Positions 11,270 to 11,505 of a stretch of 11,505 nucleotides of DNA are shown here, piece after piece; positions within the stretch are counted from its first letter, which is position 1, and the number at the start of each line of letters is the position of its first letter. The translations under genes and the position numbers were made by a program. Where the stretch lies: assembly GCA_003486675.1 (NCBI GenBank), contig DNGG01000176.1, positions 1 through 11,505 on the forward strand, read 5' to 3'. Under the pieces are notes generated by a model. It did not search any database. It was not told the DNA's origin and saw only the letters and a list, made by a program, of their open reading frames with translations. This DNA is from Cyanobacteria bacterium UBA11372. GTDB taxonomy: Bacteria > Cyanobacteriota > Cyanobacteriia > Cyanobacteriales > Aerosakkonemataceae.

Positions 11270-11505
11270 TTAATTGCGATGGTTATTGTGGTAGTGAATT
11301 CTCGCCCCCGCCCACTGGAGTTTTTCCCGTAAAGTTTGATAATAGGAATAGTTTTCCCGCAGGATAATAAACTTGGCTTGACAATTAGCCATCCGCACAT
11401 CTACTCGCTGTCCAGGCCAAATCGCAGTTGCCATCACCCCATCCATCCAAAGTTTGGTGTTGAGTTCGTAATCTCCCAAAGGCCAGATGCTGACAACGCT
11501 GCCGG
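11270..11505 (-). CDS. nadK: NAD kinase, C-terminal part (5' end outside window)
   Basis: The last 77 residues of an ATP-dependent NAD kinase, which makes NADP from NAD. The frame runs off the right edge and reads GSVVSIWPLGDYELNTKLWM, then DGVMATAIWPGQRVDVRM, then FIILRENYSYYQTLREKLQW, with the typical cyanobacterial ending GARIHYHNNHRN. The LNTKLWMDG and IWPGQ segments belong to the beta-sandwich C-terminal domain that shapes the NAD-binding site. The stop is TAA at 11272-11270. Only the 3' portion is present, so the catalytic GGDG motif cannot be checked. It converges on the second PEP-CTERM gene across a perfect hairpin. Confidence 0.9.
   Translation of the reverse strand, partial: GSVVSIWPLGDYELNTKLWMDGVMATAIWPGQRVDVRMANCQAKFIILRENYSYYQTLREKLQWAGARIHYHNNHRN

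Overview
The window comes from a cyanobacterial chromosome, most likely a filamentous, Oscillatoriales/Microcoleus-like organism. Three signs support this: very frequent HIP1 octamers (GCGATCGC) in and between genes; an NblB-like HEAT-repeat protein, a family tied to phycobilisomes; and two PEP-CTERM secreted proteins together with a cyanobacterial-type NAD kinase C-terminus. No rRNA, tRNA or CRISPR array is visible.

Region 1 (1-2711) is an accessory patch of small regulators and toxin-antitoxin debris, almost all on the minus strand. In transcription order it holds an intact XRE regulator (2317-2045), a VapB antitoxin (1853-1653), its VapC toxin split by a ~405-bp inverted-repeat-bounded insertion (1656-825), and a tandem XRE array. 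The array has one intact gene (760-482), one gene frameshifted by a single base (478-187) and a 5' fragment of a further copy (190-133). An 82-bp block recurs exactly 570 bp apart, so the array looks like a duplicated two-gene module. The XRE gene at 2317 faces a 64-aa cyanobacterial protein (2517-2711) across a shared promoter region carrying three copies of an ACACTAWAGT-type palindrome.

Region 2 (2695-6640) carries a cytoplasmic GH13 alpha-amylase (4229-2886), a zinc-dependent phospholipase C-like protein (minus strand, ending 4377) and a CHASE2-LuxR regulator (plus strand, ending 6249). The last two meet head-to-head near 5000-5008, where both appear to have lost their N-termini at one rearrangement joint. 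The region contains a composite palindromic repeat in two copies (2695-2830 and 6474-6640). It also contains a 123-bp MITE-like element with perfect 12-bp terminal inverted repeats and an 8-bp target duplication (6275-6413).

Region 3 (6686-7896) is ordinary: a tandem-CBS protein followed by the NblB-like protein on the same strand.

Region 4 (8566-11170) holds two paralogous PEP-CTERM exported proteins separated by about 1 kb of dispersed palindromes and two strong intrinsic terminators, one of which has no obvious gene. The window ends in the 3' end of a convergent NAD kinase gene (minus strand).

The clearest novelty candidates are the XRE/VapBC decay island with its operator array, the head-to-head truncation joint, the precise MITE insertion and the secreted PEP-CTERM pair. 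I do not see a complete new multi-gene system.
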